A stretch of 64,000 nt of DNA. Origin: Sphingomonas spermidinifaciens. Lineage in GTDB: Bacteria; Pseudomonadota; Alphaproteobacteria; Sphingomonadales; Sphingomonadaceae. A program made the translations under genes and the position numbers. Below, piece after piece: positions 1-8,871 of this stretch (the stretch's first letter is position 1; every line of letters starts with the position of its first letter). The notes below the pieces were generated by a model, which was given only the letters and a program-made list of their open reading frames with translations, ran no database searches and was not told the origin of the DNA. The stretch covers positions 806,001-870,000 of the forward strand of contig NZ_NWMW01000002.1 in assembly GCF_002351485.1 (NCBI RefSeq), written 5' to 3'.

Positions 1-1097
1 GGCTCGCGCCAGGCGAGCGCGACCGCGGCAGCGGCGAGAACGAGGTAGAAGGCCCAGCCAAGCGGCGAGAAATCGAGCGTCGGCGCGAGGACGAACAGCT
101 GCGCGAGGCCTACGCCAAGCGGAGCGAGGCGCAGCCAGCGCGACCGCGCGCCGCTGGCGGGAAGCGCGAGCGCGGCGCCGATCGACAGCAGGACGACGAA
201 GCCGCCGACGATCGGTCGCGCCTCGGCCCCCAGCATCAGCGCGAGGAAGCCGGTCCAGCCAAACCCCGCCGCGGCACTCGCGACCGCCAGCCAGCCCCAG
301 CCGCGGCGCACCGACAGCACGAACAATGCCGCGAGCAGCAGCGCGAGATAGACGAGCAGCGGCGCGGTGCCCGCCGCGTCGTAGCCGGCGACCAGCGGCG
401 CGAGGAACCCGCCCGCCAGCGCCATGATCGCGGTCGGCGGCCCCTGCCGGAGCGACAGCGCAAGGCCCGCGCCGGTGATCAGGAGCAGCAGCACGAAGGC
501 GGGCAGCGGCGCGACCAGGTGATAGAGCGCGGCGGCGAGATAGAGCGTCGCATAGAGGCTCGCCACGCCCGCGCCCGCCAGCGCCTGGCCGATGCGCGGA
601 TCGTCGCGCGTGGCGGGCAGGCGACGCGCGGCCTCGCTCGCGGCGATGAGGACAAAGGCGAGCAGACAGGCGAGCAGCGTCCGCGCGCCCGGCCCGAACC
701 AGCCGCTGTCGATCGCCGCGCGGACGAGGAAGAAGCCCGCGAGCACCAGCGCCGCGCCGCCGATCCAGACGGGCAGCCGCCCGCCGATCAGGCTCTCGAG
801 ATCGAAGCCCGCCTTCGCTTGTCCGACACCGGGTGCTTCCGCGGCGGCTCCGGCGGATGCCACGGGTTCGGACGCCGGCGCCGAAAGCGCGGGTTTAGGC
901 CGTGTTGCAGCGTGAGGCGCGGGACGCGGCGCGAAGGGCGGCGGCGCCCGGCGGACGACGACCTCGAACTCCCTTGGCTCGGGTGCGGCCGCGTCGGCGA
1001 GGTCCTGCAGTCGCGCCTCGGCGCGGGCGAGGCGGCGGCGCGTGTCGGCGAGGACGATCCCCAGCGCGATGACGGCGGCCAGCAGCAACGGCTCCAA
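1..1097 (-). CDS. DUF2339 family multi-pass membrane protein (3' end outside window)
   Basis: This is the first ~365 codons of a reverse-strand gene that runs off the left edge. It opens with a hydrophobic segment, then a charged heptad-like stretch (RRRLARAEARLQDLADA) and a Pro/Ala-rich linker. Next comes a motif like FDLESLIGGRLPVWIGGAAL, followed by closely spaced membrane helices. This order is typical of DUF2339 proteins, usually about 900 residues long and of unknown function. The start is read as TTG at 1097-1095, because GGACGGAG lies 7 bases upstream and no ATG occurs in frame before it. The gene diverges from the DapF-like gene. Family assignment is from sequence character; function is unknown. 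Confidence 0.72.
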   Translation of the reverse strand, partial: MEPLLLAAVIALGIVLADTRRRLARAEARLQDLADAAAPEPREFEVVVRRAPPPFAPRPAPHAATRPKPALSAPASEPVASAGAAAEAPGVGQAKAGFDLESLIGGRLPVWIGGAALVLAGFFLVRAAIDSGWFGPGARTLLACLLAFVLIAASEAARRLPATRDDPRIGQALAGAGVASLYATLYLAAALYHLVAPLPAFVLLLLITGAGLALSLRQGPPTAIMALAGGFLAPLVAGYDAAGTAPLLVYLALLLAALFVLSVRRGWGWLAVASAAAGFGWTGFLALMLGAEARPIVGGFVVLLSIGAALALPASGARSRWLRLAPLGVGLAQLFVLAPTLDFSPLGWAFYLVLAAAAVALAWRE

Positions 1098-1235
1098 CGA
1101 TACGCTCCGTCCATCGCGCCCCGCGGCGCCCGGATGGCAGCCATAGCGGGGGTACGGCGAAAGTCGAACCTTTCGGACGGTGCGTGCGCACATCGCCCGC
1201 TGGCGCCGCGACCCATGATCCCCTACCTCCGCGGC

Positions 1236-2186
1236 ATGCAATTCGACTTCATCCATTGCCACGGTTCGGGCAACGACTTCCCGCTGATCGATGCGCGCGC
1301 GCTGATGCTGACCGATGGCGAGTGGGCGACGGTGGCGCGCCTGCTCGCCGATCGCGGCGGGCCGGTCGGCGGCGATGGCCTGCTCCTCCTCGTCCCCGGT
1401 CGCGGCGAGACGGCGTTCGGGCAGCGCATGTTCAACCCGGACGGGAGCGAGGCCGAGACCTGCCTCAACGGCCTGCGCTGCGTCGCGCGGGCGGGGTTCG
1501 AAGCGACGGGCCTCGACCGCGCCCGTGTCGGCCTGCCCAAGAGCGATGCGCTCGCCGCGCGCGTGGCCGATATCGCGCCGGGCGTCGTCAGCATCGAGAC
1601 GCGCATCACCTCGATCGACGATACGCCCACCGGCGTCGGCCTGACGGTCGGCGACGCGCCCTTCGTCGAGGCGACGATCCCCGGCTTGCCCAGCAACCGC
1701 CGCTTCACCGCGCTCGCCATGCCGAACCCGCACCTCGTCACCTTCGTCGACGCGATTGACGAGCGCGAGCTGATCGAGCTTGGCGACTGGTGCGAGGCAG
1801 CGCCGCCGCTGATTCCCGGCCGCGCCAATGTCAGCTTCGTGACCGCCGGTCCCGCCGGCTTGTTCGTGCGCACTTATGAACGCGGCGTCGGGCTCACCGA
1901 CAGCTGCGGCAGTGCGATGGCCGCCTCGACCGTGGCGGCGGCGCGGACGGGGCGGATCGGCTGGGGCGAGGCGGTCGTCGTGCGCAATCGCGGCGGCATG
2001 GTGCGCGCCCGCACCGAACGCGCGGCGGACGGGTACGATGCGGTGGCGATCGCGGGCAACGCGACCTTTACAGCAGGCGGCGTCGCCGAGATCGACCTGG
2101 CCGCCGGGCGGCTGATTTCCGCGCGGATCACCGCGACACGGGATGCCGAGATCGCCGCGTGGGACGCGCTGATCGCCGGGTTGTAA
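1236..2186 (+). CDS. Diaminopimelate epimerase-like protein (DapF fold, divergent)
   Basis: A 316-residue member of the PLP-independent DapF epimerase/racemase family. The N-terminal HGSGNDFPLID (residues 9-19) matches the DapF MHGLGNDF block, and the two catalytic cysteines are present: C76 in ETCLNGLRC and C224 in LTDSCGSAMA. MPNPHLVTF and NVSFV match the other substrate-binding blocks. It is longer than usual DapF (about 275), and the motifs differ: CLNGLRC instead of CGNGxRC, and SCGSA instead of ACGTGA. It may therefore be a paralogue acting on another amino acid rather than the essential lysine/peptidoglycan enzyme. ATG 1236 (MQFDFIH) fits family N-termini best; ATG 1215 is also possible. 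The much longer in-frame extension upstream lies over the divergent DUF2339 gene and is not coding. Confidence 0.8.
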   Translation: MQFDFIHCHGSGNDFPLIDARALMLTDGEWATVARLLADRGGPVGGDGLLLLVPGRGETAFGQRMFNPDGSEAETCLNGLRCVARAGFEATGLDRARVGLPKSDALAARVADIAPGVVSIETRITSIDDTPTGVGLTVGDAPFVEATIPGLPSNRRFTALAMPNPHLVTFVDAIDERELIELGDWCEAAPPLIPGRANVSFVTAGPAGLFVRTYERGVGLTDSCGSAMAASTVAAARTGRIGWGEAVVVRNRGGMVRARTERAADGYDAVAIAGNATFTAGGVAEIDLAAGRLISARITATRDAEIAAWDALIAGL

Positions 2187-2223
2187 AAAGGTCCGTTAAC
2201 CTCGCCCTGCTACGCCCCCCTGC

Positions 2224-4017
2224 ATGGCGCGTAGCGATGTTCGTTCACTGACGGGTTCCAAGGCTCTGCTGGTCTTCGGCGCGGTCTATGCTGCCGCCAT
2301 CGGCTTTTCGCTGCTGACGCGATTCGGCGGCGGCGTGGCATGCATGTGGCTGGCGACGGGCGTGCTCGCGCCACTGCTTGCCAAGTTGCCGCCGCGTCTT
2401 TGGTGGCGGGTGGGCGTCGCGGCGATGAGCGTCAGCGGGATCCTGACCGCGACCGCCGGCCTCGGTCCCATCGCGGCGCTGCCGCTCGCGCCGCTCAATT
2501 TCGCCGAGGCGGCGATCGTCGCGCTCGCGCTGCGCCGCTTCGCGCCGGTCAACGATGGCGCGTTGCGCAGCATCGGACAGGTTGCGGTGGTGATCGGCGG
2601 TGGCGTCCTGGCGGCGGGCGTCAGCGGCCTTCCCGCCGCATTCGTCGCCGCACAGGTCACGCCCACCGACGTCTGGTCCAACTGGTTCAACTGGACGACG
2701 GGTCACTCGCTTGGCACGATCGCCCTGGCGCCGATCGGCCTTTTGCTGCTGAGCGGCGACCTGGGCCGCTGGTGGGCGGAGGCGGCGGCGAAGGAGCGTC
2801 TCGAGGCCGCGATCCTTGCGGCCGTCGTCACCTTGGTGGCAATGGTCACCTTTACCCAGTCGTCGCGGCCATTGCTGTTCCTGCCGCTGCTGCCGGTGGT
2901 GCTGACAACCTTTCGGCTCGGCCGGGTGGGGGCAGCGGTATCGACGCTGATCCTGTCGGCGATCGCGATCCTGTTTACGCTTCGCGGAGCCGGTCCGATC
3001 GCGCTGATGCCGCCGGATCCGGCGATGCGGGTGCATTTCGTTCAGTTCTATCTCGCCACCGTCGTCCTGACGGTGCTCCCTGCCGCCGCCGACCTTCGCC
3101 GGCGCAAGGACGTGCTTCGCCGGCTTGAGGCAAGCGAGGCGCGCTATCGCCTCGTCACCGAGAATGCGTCGGACGTGGTGCTGACGCTCGATCCGGACGG
3201 CCTGATCCGTTTCGTGTCGCCCTCGATCGAGGGGCTGGGCGACTATCGCGTGGCCGCGCTGGTCGGCACGCCGGCGGTGCATCTGCTGGCTCCCGAATAT
3301 CGCGCCGCCGCCGCGCGTGCGCATCTCGATGCGCTGCGCCATCCCGGCACGTCGCAGGTGGTCGAGGTCGAGACACGTCCCGATGCCGAGGGAGTGCAGC
3401 GCTGGATCGAGATGCGCATGCGCGCGATCGAGAGCGGCGCGGCGCACGATCCGCTCGAGCTGGTCTGCGCCATCCGCGACGTCTCGAAGCGCAAGTCGGT
3501 CGAGGCCGAGCTGCAGCGCGCCGCGCGCACCGATCCGCTGACGGGGCTCGCCAACCGGCGCCTGTTCAACGACGCGCTCGACCTCGTGCTCGACCGGGTG
3601 CGGCGCGACAATCAGGCGATGGCGTGCATCGCCATCTTCGACATCGATCACTTCAAGCGCGTCAACGATGCCTTTGGCCACGATGCGGGCGACCGCGTCC
3701 TTGCCCGCTTTGCCGAGGTGGCCGCGCGGGTCACGCGCGCCAAGGACCTGGTGGCGCGGCTGGGCGGTGAGGAGTTCGGGCTGGTGCTGCCCGGCGCCGG
3801 CCGCGAGGAGGCACATGCGATCTGCGACCGGCTGCGGACCGAATTTGCGGGCGCGGCGATGGTGCTCGACGACGGCAGCTATGTCTGGTCGACGGTCAGC
3901 GCGGGCATCGCTGCACTGGGTCCCGACGATACGCGCGCTGACGCGATGCGCGTCGCCGATGCCGCGCTCTATGCTGCCAAGCGGGCGGGGCGCGACCGGC
4001 TGGTTCTGGCGGCTTGA
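2224..4017 (+). CDS. Membrane diguanylate cyclase with MASE1, PAS and GGDEF domains
   Basis: A 597-residue signalling enzyme expected to make cyclic di-GMP from two GTP. Residues ~10-290 form about eight hydrophobic segments of MASE1 type, a membrane-embedded sensor of unknown ligand. Residues ~300-420 are a PAS domain (YRLVTENASDVVLTLDPDG), ending in a short linker. The C-terminal ~170 residues are GGDEF, with the active-site loop GGEEF at 514-518. An inhibitory I-site R-A-K-D at 505-508 lies the canonical five residues before it, so product feedback is likely. There is no EAL domain. It starts 37 bases after the DapF-like gene and ends before a strong hairpin. Confidence 0.92.
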   Translation: MARSDVRSLTGSKALLVFGAVYAAAIGFSLLTRFGGGVACMWLATGVLAPLLAKLPPRLWWRVGVAAMSVSGILTATAGLGPIAALPLAPLNFAEAAIVALALRRFAPVNDGALRSIGQVAVVIGGGVLAAGVSGLPAAFVAAQVTPTDVWSNWFNWTTGHSLGTIALAPIGLLLLSGDLGRWWAEAAAKERLEAAILAAVVTLVAMVTFTQSSRPLLFLPLLPVVLTTFRLGRVGAAVSTLILSAIAILFTLRGAGPIALMPPDPAMRVHFVQFYLATVVLTVLPAAADLRRRKDVLRRLEASEARYRLVTENASDVVLTLDPDGLIRFVSPSIEGLGDYRVAALVGTPAVHLLAPEYRAAAARAHLDALRHPGTSQVVEVETRPDAEGVQRWIEMRMRAIESGAAHDPLELVCAIRDVSKRKSVEAELQRAARTDPLTGLANRRLFNDALDLVLDRVRRDNQAMACIAIFDIDHFKRVNDAFGHDAGDRVLARFAEVAARVTRAKDLVARLGGEEFGLVLPGAGREEAHAICDRLRTEFAGAAMVLDDGSYVWSTVSAGIAALGPDDTRADAMRVADAALYAAKRAGRDRLVLAA

Positions 4018-4046
4018 CCGCGCGCGGCAAGCGCCGAACGACGAGA

Positions 4047-4072
4047 AGCGGCGCGCCTGTAGGCGCGCCGCT
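4047..4072. terminator. Convergent-gene hairpin (11-bp perfect stem)
   Basis: AGCGGCGCGCC at 4047-4057 pairs with GGCGCGCCGCT at 4062-4072 around a TGTA loop. It lies between two converging genes (stops at 4017 and 4109). There is no T-run, so termination is inferred from stem strength and position; it could serve both strands. Confidence 0.6.
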
Positions 4073-4108
4073 GCAATCCGGTCGATGCCGGGATACGTGT
4101 CGAAACGG

Positions 4109-4399
4109 TTAGTTGGCGCGGCCGGTCTGGAGCCAGGCGCGCGCGGCCTTCTGCGCGGCGGCGATTTCGGCCGCGCTCATGTCCTCGGCCACTTCGGCGC
4201 GGCACGCCTGGGCAGCGCTGCTGCCCGACATGGCGGCAAGGTTGAACCATTTGTGCGCCTCGATCAGATCGACGACGGTGCCCTGTGCGCCGCTCGCATA
4301 GACCATGCCGAGATCGTAGAGCGCGTCGGCATCGCCGCACGCGGCTTCGCGCAGCCTGCTCTCGATCAGGAACTGCGCGCTCTTGAGACTGTTGCCCAT
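4109..4399 (-). CDS. Small Sel1-like repeat protein
   Basis: A 96-residue protein with one recognisable Sel1/TPR-like repeat: GDADALYDLGMVYASGA, then DLIEAHKWFNLAAMSG. This helix-turn-helix pattern builds protein-binding solenoids. No signal peptide or membrane segment is visible, so it is probably cytoplasmic. AAGGGG upstream of ATG 4399 is a suitable ribosome-binding site. The partner is unknown; such short Sel1 proteins are common in sphingomonads. Confidence 0.75.
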   Translation of the reverse strand: MGNSLKSAQFLIESRLREAACGDADALYDLGMVYASGAQGTVVDLIEAHKWFNLAAMSGSSAAQACRAEVAEDMSAAEIAAAQKAARAWLQTGRAN

Positions 4400-4465
4400 G
4401 TCGCATTCACCCCTTTTGCCCCCTTTTCGGGCGGCTTGAGGATGGATGGTGAATCGCCAATAAAT

Positions 4466-4482
4466 GGTTAACGCGGTTAACC
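4466..4482. repeat. Perfect short palindrome at the panC stop codon
   Basis: GGTTAAC at 4466-4472 and GTTAACC at 4476-4482 form a 7-bp perfect inverted repeat with a GCG loop. The panC stop codon sits inside it. It may be a weak transcription end or mRNA 3' stabiliser for panC, or a protein site; nothing decides between these. Confidence 0.45.
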
Positions 4483-5325
4483 TTGGCGGACCTGAACCTC
4501 GACATTGTCGATCAGGCGGGTGGCACCCAGCCTAGCGGCTGCGAGCAGACGCATCGGGCGGCCTGTCTCGACGGCCTCGGACAGCGTTTCGGCATCAACC
4601 AGCGCGACGTAGTCGACCGCGAAACCCGCGGCCGACAGCGCCTCGCGCGTTTGGGCAACCGCCGCTACCGGATCGCCGCCCCGCTCGATGACCTGGGCCG
4701 CGACGCCGAGCGCCCGCGGCAGCGCCGTCGCCGCGGCGCGCTCCTCGGGGGCAAGATAAAGGTTGCGCGAGGAGAGGGCGAGCCCGTCATCGTCGCGCTG
4801 CGTCGGCACCCCGACGATCTCGATGGCCATATCGAGGTCGGCGGCCATTCGGCGGATGACCGCGAGCTGCTGGAAATCCTTTTCGCCGAACAGCGCGATG
4901 TCGGCGCGAAGTTGGTTGAAGAGCTTTGCGACGACGGTGGCGACGCCGTCGAAATGCCCCGGTCGCGCCGCACCGTCGAGGCCGTCGCTGACTCCCGTCA
5001 CCGATACCGTGGTCGCAAAGCCCGCCGGATACATCGCCTCAACGGGCGGCAACCACAGGAGATCGACCCCCGCCTCGGCCAGCATGCGCGCATCGGCCTG
5101 TTCGCGTCGCGGATAGCGGTCAAGGTCCTCGCCCACCCCGAACTGCATCGGATTGACGAAGATCGACACTGCGACTCGGGCGGCGCGGCGGCGCGCCTCG
5201 GTCACCAGCGCCATGTGGCCGGCGTGCAATGCGCCCATCGTGGGAACGAGCGCGATCCGATCGCCCGCCGCTTTCCACGAGTCGATAATCGCGGTGAGCG
5301 CCGCCTTGTCACGAATGGTTTTCAC
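4477..5325 (-). CDS. panC: Pantoate--beta-alanine ligase
   Basis: A 282-residue pantothenate synthetase that joins pantoate and beta-alanine using ATP, the last step of vitamin B5 synthesis. The nucleotidyltransferase HxGH signature is in PTMGALHAGHM (H34, H37). VSIFVNPMQF, GEKDFQQLAVIRRM and SSRN are the other conserved ATP and pantoate contacts. Length matches the family. It is cytoplasmic. It is divergent from mipZ, and panB is not in the window. Confidence 0.97.
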   Translation of the reverse strand: MKTIRDKAALTAIIDSWKAAGDRIALVPTMGALHAGHMALVTEARRRAARVAVSIFVNPMQFGVGEDLDRYPRREQADARMLAEAGVDLLWLPPVEAMYPAGFATTVSVTGVSDGLDGAARPGHFDGVATVVAKLFNQLRADIALFGEKDFQQLAVIRRMAADLDMAIEIVGVPTQRDDDGLALSSRNLYLAPEERAAATALPRALGVAAQVIERGGDPVAAVAQTREALSAAGFAVDYVALVDAETLSEAVETGRPMRLLAAARLGATRLIDNVEVQVRQG

Positions 5326-5407
5326 GGTCGGCCCCTTGCGATAATGACCCTTGGGGCGCGCGTTCTATGAGGGGGGGCGTGGCCGATCAACAAAGGAAGT
5401 TTGCGTC

Positions 5408-6205
5408 TTGGCCAGCCACGCCGACGGTTTGCACGTCATTGTCTTTGCGAACGAAAAGGGCGGCACGGGCAAGTCGACCACCGCCGTTCACGTCGCCATC
5501 GCGCTCGCGGCCAAGGGCGCGCGGGTGGCCGCGCTGGACCTCGACCATCGCCAGCGGACCCTCGGGCGCTATCTCGACAACCGGGCCGCGACGATCAAGC
5601 GCACCGGCCGCGACCTGCCGATTCCGCGCCACGCGACGCATGACGGCGAGAGCCACGACCGCTTCAACGAACTGCTCGGCGAGCTGAGCATCGGCGCCGA
5701 CTTCCTCGTCATCGACACGCCCGGCCGCGATGATCCCTTTGCCCGCATCGCCGTCACCAACGCCGACACGCTCGTCACCCCCATGAACGACAGTTTCGTC
5801 GATTTCGACCTGATCGGGCAGGTCGATCCCGACGATTTCAAGGTGACGCGGCCGAGCTTCTATTCGGAGCTCATCTGGGAATCGCGCAAGAAGCGCGCGC
5901 GCGCGGACGGTGCGACAATCGACTGGGTGGTGCTTCGCAACCGCCTCCAGCATATCGAGGCGCGCAACATGCGCCGCGTGTCCGACGCGATCCAGCAGCT
6001 GTCGCGCCGCGTGGGCTTCCGCGTCGTGCCCGGGCTGTCCGAGCGCGTCATCTATCGCGAGCTGTTCCCGCAGGGCCTGACGATGCTCGATTCGCGCGAG
6101 TTCGGCGAGATGGCGTTGAGCCACGTCGCCGCGCGGCAGGAACTGCGCGAGATGATGGCGGGGCTGGCGCTGCCCGACGCGGCGGCGCTGCCGATCCCCG
6201 CCTGA
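5408..6205 (+). CDS. mipZ: MipZ-type ParA-family ATPase positioning the division plane
   Basis: A ParA/MinD-superfamily ATPase with a deviant Walker A, EKGGTGKST at residues 16-24, and IDTPGRDDPFARIA as Walker B region. VTPMNDSFVDFD, DWVVLRNRL and RVIYRELFPQGLTMLD are hallmark blocks of Caulobacter MipZ. That protein forms gradients from ParB-bound origins and inhibits FtsZ away from midcell. The start is read as TTG 5408, because AGGAAG sits 8-12 bases upstream and the encoded ASHADGLHVIVFANEKGG matches family length. An ATG at 5351 in frame is possible but lacks a good site. The stop overlaps the next ATG, so a two-gene operon is likely. Confidence 0.93.
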   Translation: MASHADGLHVIVFANEKGGTGKSTTAVHVAIALAAKGARVAALDLDHRQRTLGRYLDNRAATIKRTGRDLPIPRHATHDGESHDRFNELLGELSIGADFLVIDTPGRDDPFARIAVTNADTLVTPMNDSFVDFDLIGQVDPDDFKVTRPSFYSELIWESRKKRARADGATIDWVVLRNRLQHIEARNMRRVSDAIQQLSRRVGFRVVPGLSERVIYRELFPQGLTMLDSREFGEMALSHVAARQELREMMAGLALPDAAALPIPA

Positions 6206-6459
6206 TGGGCAAGGTCCTTTTCGCGCTCGCGCTGATGGCGGCGATCTGGTGGTTGCTCAATCGCGCCAAGCGGCCGCGCATCAGCCTGTCCGAGGACGAG
6301 GCGCGCGCGGTGCTGGGCGTCGATGCCCGCGCCGATGCGGAGGCGATCCGCGCCGCGCACCGCCGGTTGGTGAGCGCGGTCCATCCCGACAAGGGCGGCT
6401 CGGCCGATCTCACACGGCGGATCAATGCCGCGCGCGACGTGCTGCTGCGTGCACGCTGA
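6205..6459 (+). CDS. Membrane-anchored J-domain (DnaJ-like) protein
   Basis: An 84-residue protein with one N-terminal membrane helix (residues ~4-18) and a compact J-domain carrying the HPD motif at 60-62, followed by KGGSADLTRRINAARD. The architecture is that of Tim14/Pam18-type J-proteins, which stimulate an Hsp70 at a membrane. It overlaps the mipZ stop codon (TGATG), so the two are probably translationally coupled. The Hsp70 partner is not in the window. Confidence 0.85.
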   Translation: MGKVLFALALMAAIWWLLNRAKRPRISLSEDEARAVLGVDARADAEAIRAAHRRLVSAVHPDKGGSADLTRRINAARDVLLRAR

Positions 6460-6476
6460 ACGATTGTTGTTGCAGG

Positions 6477-6499
6477 TGCGAAAGAATGCAACTTTCGCA
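6477..6499. repeat. 8-bp inverted repeat upstream of the phosphomannomutase gene
   Basis: TGCGAAAG (6477-6484) and CTTTCGCA (6492-6499) are perfect inverted copies around AATGCAA. It lies 46 bases before the next gene, without a T-run. An operator or the end of the mipZ transcript are both possible. Confidence 0.4.
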
Positions 6500-6544
6500 T
6501 CGTAGGGGAATTATCGGCGCTACGCCTGAATCCTTGGGGGAACC

Positions 6545-7927
6545 ATGACGCACGCTTTCGATCCGACTTCGCTACGTGAATATGACATCCGCGGGATCGT
6601 CGGAAAGACCCTGCACCCTGCCGACGCCGAGGCGATCGGCCGCGGCTTCGCCACGCGCGTGCGCCGTGCGGGCGGCACCCGCGTGGTGGTCGGGCGCGAC
6701 GGGCGGATGAGCTCGGTCGAGATGGAGGCGGCGCTGGTGAAGGGGCTTACGGCCTCCGGCGTCGATGTGGTGCGCATCGGCCTGGGGCCGACGCCGATGC
6801 TCTATTATGCCGAGGCAACGCTAGAGGTGGATGGCGGCATCCAGATAACCGGCAGCCACAATCCCGCCGATTACAACGGCTTCAAGATGGTGCTTCAGCA
6901 CAAGCCCTTTTTCGGCGCCGACATTCAGGACATCGGCAATCTGGCGGCGACAGGCGACTGGGAGGAAGGCGAGGGCACGGCCAGCGATCACGACATCGTC
7001 GAGGATTATGTCGGCCGGCTGATGGCCGGCTATTCGGGCGGGACCTATCGCGTCGGCTGGGACGCAGGGAACGGCGCGGCCGGCCCGATCATCGAGAAGC
7101 TGGTGAAGCTGATTCCGGGTGAGCATCATACGCTCTACACCGATGTGGACGGCAATTTTCCCAACCATCATCCCGATCCCACCGAGGAGAAGAACCTCGT
7201 CGATCTGAAGCGCCTCGTCGCGGAGAAGCAGCTCGATTTCGGACTGGCCTTCGACGGCGACGGCGACCGGATCGGCGCGATCGACGGCCAGGGCCGCGTG
7301 ATCTGGGGCGATCAGCTTCTGTCCATTCTGGCCGAGCCTGTGCTGCGCGAGGTACCGGGCGCCACGATCATCGCCGATGTGAAGGCCAGCCAGGCGCTGT
7401 ACGACCGCATTGCCGAGCTGGGCGGTCATCCGCTGATGTGGAAGACCGGCCACAGCCTCATCAAGACCAAGATGAAGGAAACCGGCTCGCCGCTCGCGGG
7501 CGAAATGTCGGGGCACATCTTCTTCGCGCACAACTATTACGGGTTTGACGACGCGCTCTATGCCGCGATCCAGCTGATCCGTTCGGCGCACGTCATCGGC
7601 AAGTCGATCACCGACCTGCGCAGCGAAATGCCGGCGATGGTCAACACGCCGGAGATGCGCTTCCAGGTGGACGAGAGCCGCAAGTTCGCGGTCATCACCG
7701 AGGTGCTCGAGCGGCTGAAGGCCGAGGGGGCCGAGGTCAACGACACCGACGGTGCCCGCGTCAACACCCCCGACGGCTGGTGGCTGCTGCGTGCGTCGAA
7801 CACGCAGGACGTGCTGGTCGCCCGCGCCGAGGCGAAGGACGAGGCGGGTCTCGACCGGCTGATGGGCATGATCGACGCGCAGCTGGCGGCGAGCGGGCTG
7901 GAGCGCGGGCCGCAGGCGGGCCACTGA
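6545..7927 (+). CDS. Phosphomannomutase/phosphoglucomutase
   Basis: A 460-residue alpha-D-phosphohexomutase of the AlgC/ManB type. It interconverts hexose 6- and 1-phosphates for sugar nucleotides used in exopolysaccharide and glycolipid synthesis. The phosphoserine loop is TGSHNP with S104, the metal site is DGDGD at 237-241, and the sugar-specificity loop is GEMSGHIFF. The C-terminal phosphate-binding region includes [15 protein letters not shown]. Whether it prefers mannose or glucose cannot be read from the sequence. Confidence 0.95.
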   Translation: MTHAFDPTSLREYDIRGIVGKTLHPADAEAIGRGFATRVRRAGGTRVVVGRDGRMSSVEMEAALVKGLTASGVDVVRIGLGPTPMLYYAEATLEVDGGIQITGSHNPADYNGFKMVLQHKPFFGADIQDIGNLAATGDWEEGEGTASDHDIVEDYVGRLMAGYSGGTYRVGWDAGNGAAGPIIEKLVKLIPGEHHTLYTDVDGNFPNHHPDPTEEKNLVDLKRLVAEKQLDFGLAFDGDGDRIGAIDGQGRVIWGDQLLSILAEPVLREVPGATIIADVKASQALYDRIAELGGHPLMWKTGHSLIKTKMKETGSPLAGEMSGHIFFAHNYYGFDDALYAAIQLIRSAHVIGKSITDLRSEMPAMVNTPEMRFQVDESRKFAVITEVLERLKAEGAEVNDTDGARVNTPDGWWLLRASNTQDVLVARAEAKDEAGLDRLMGMIDAQLAASGLERGPQAGH

Positions 7928-7935
7928 CGATCTCG

Positions 7936-8046
7936 TGCTCCCGCGCAGGCGGGCGCCCCGGGCCGCAAGCGCTTCGTTCGTGGCTCTGGGCTTTCGCTTT
8001 CGCGGGAGCAGGTTTCAGCTATCATCCTCGCAATTCGCGGCTGAAA
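7936..8046. repeat. Two nested inverted repeats between pgm and exonuclease genes
   Basis: TGCTCCCGCG at 7936-7945 and CGCGGGAGCA at 8001-8010 are a perfect 10-bp inverted pair 55 bases apart. A second pair, TTTCAGC (from 8013) and GCTGAAA (ending near 8046), follows at once. Both could fold in RNA. They resemble dispersed intergenic palindromes and may end the pgm transcript. Confidence 0.5.
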
Positions 8047-8063
8047 TCGCCACATAGGCGATC

Positions 8064-8828
8064 ATGCCTCCCAAGCCGCAGCCCAGCATCGTTCGCGTCA
8101 TCGACCTCGAAACCACCGGCAACGCCCCGCCCGCCCATGCGGTGGTCGAGATCGGCTGGCAGGACGTGGCGCTTGGCGAGGACGGGCGCTGGGAGCTGAT
8201 GGGCGAGGGCGGCGCCCGCTTTGTCAATCCCGGTCGCCCGATCCCTCCGATCACCCAGGCGGTCCACCACATCCTCGAAGAGCAGGTGGCGGACGCCCCC
8301 TGGTTCCACGACGTCGCCCGCCCAATCCTCGACCCCTGGCCGCGCCGCGTGGCGCTGGCCGCGCACCGGGCAAGCTTCGAGCAGCAATTCTGCACCTCCG
8401 CACTGACGCGCGGTGCCGACTGGATCTGCACGTGGAAATGCGCGCTCAGGCTCTGGCCCGACTCGCCGAGCTTCTCGAACCAGTCGCTGCGTTACTGGCG
8501 CAAGCCCCATGGCCTGATCCACGAACGCGGCCTGCCCGCCCATCGCGCCTTCCCCGACAGCTATGTCACCGCGCATCACCTGCGCGACATGCTCAACGAG
8601 GCGAGTGTTGCGCAGCTCGTCCAGTGGTCGAACGAGCCGGGCCTCTTGCCGCGCGTCCGCTACGGCCCCGATCGCGGCAAGGAATGGCGCGAGATCGACA
8701 ATGAATCGCTGGCGAAGTTCCTGACTGACCGCGACGAGGATGTGCGGTTCACTGCCCAGACCGAGCTTGCCCGGCGGCGGGGCGGCGGCGCCGTGGGGCG
8801 CGACGCGGCGGACTGGCTGTTGCTCTGA
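8064..8828 (+). CDS. DEDDh 3'-5' exonuclease with ExoX-like C-terminal domain
   Basis: A 254-residue DnaQ-superfamily nuclease. ExoI motif IDLETTG gives D14 and E16; HRAFPDSYVT near residue 160 supplies the His and Asp of the DEDDh type. The C-terminal ~60 residues (LPRVRYGPDRGKEWREID) resemble the ExoX-like C-terminal domain, suggesting single-strand DNA degradation in repair rather than polymerase proofreading. The ribosome-binding site is weak. It is transcribed alone between palindromes and a small secreted protein. Confidence 0.85.
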   Translation: MPPKPQPSIVRVIDLETTGNAPPAHAVVEIGWQDVALGEDGRWELMGEGGARFVNPGRPIPPITQAVHHILEEQVADAPWFHDVARPILDPWPRRVALAAHRASFEQQFCTSALTRGADWICTWKCALRLWPDSPSFSNQSLRYWRKPHGLIHERGLPAHRAFPDSYVTAHHLRDMLNEASVAQLVQWSNEPGLLPRVRYGPDRGKEWREIDNESLAKFLTDRDEDVRFTAQTELARRRGGGAVGRDAADWLLL

Positions 8829-8871
8829 CCCGATGATACGCTAGCTTCGCCTCGAGCGTGGGAGGTGAGCG

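Noticed and set aside
519-1235. Long N-terminal extension in frame with the DapF-like gene
   Set aside because: It lies over the divergent DUF2339 gene and is low-complexity Arg/Ala/Gly; the DapF homology begins at MQFDFIH.
2245-3816. A 523-codon reverse frame opposite the diguanylate cyclase
   Set aside because: Composition is typical antisense shadow in GC-rich DNA; the forward strand has MASE1, PAS and GGEEF motifs.
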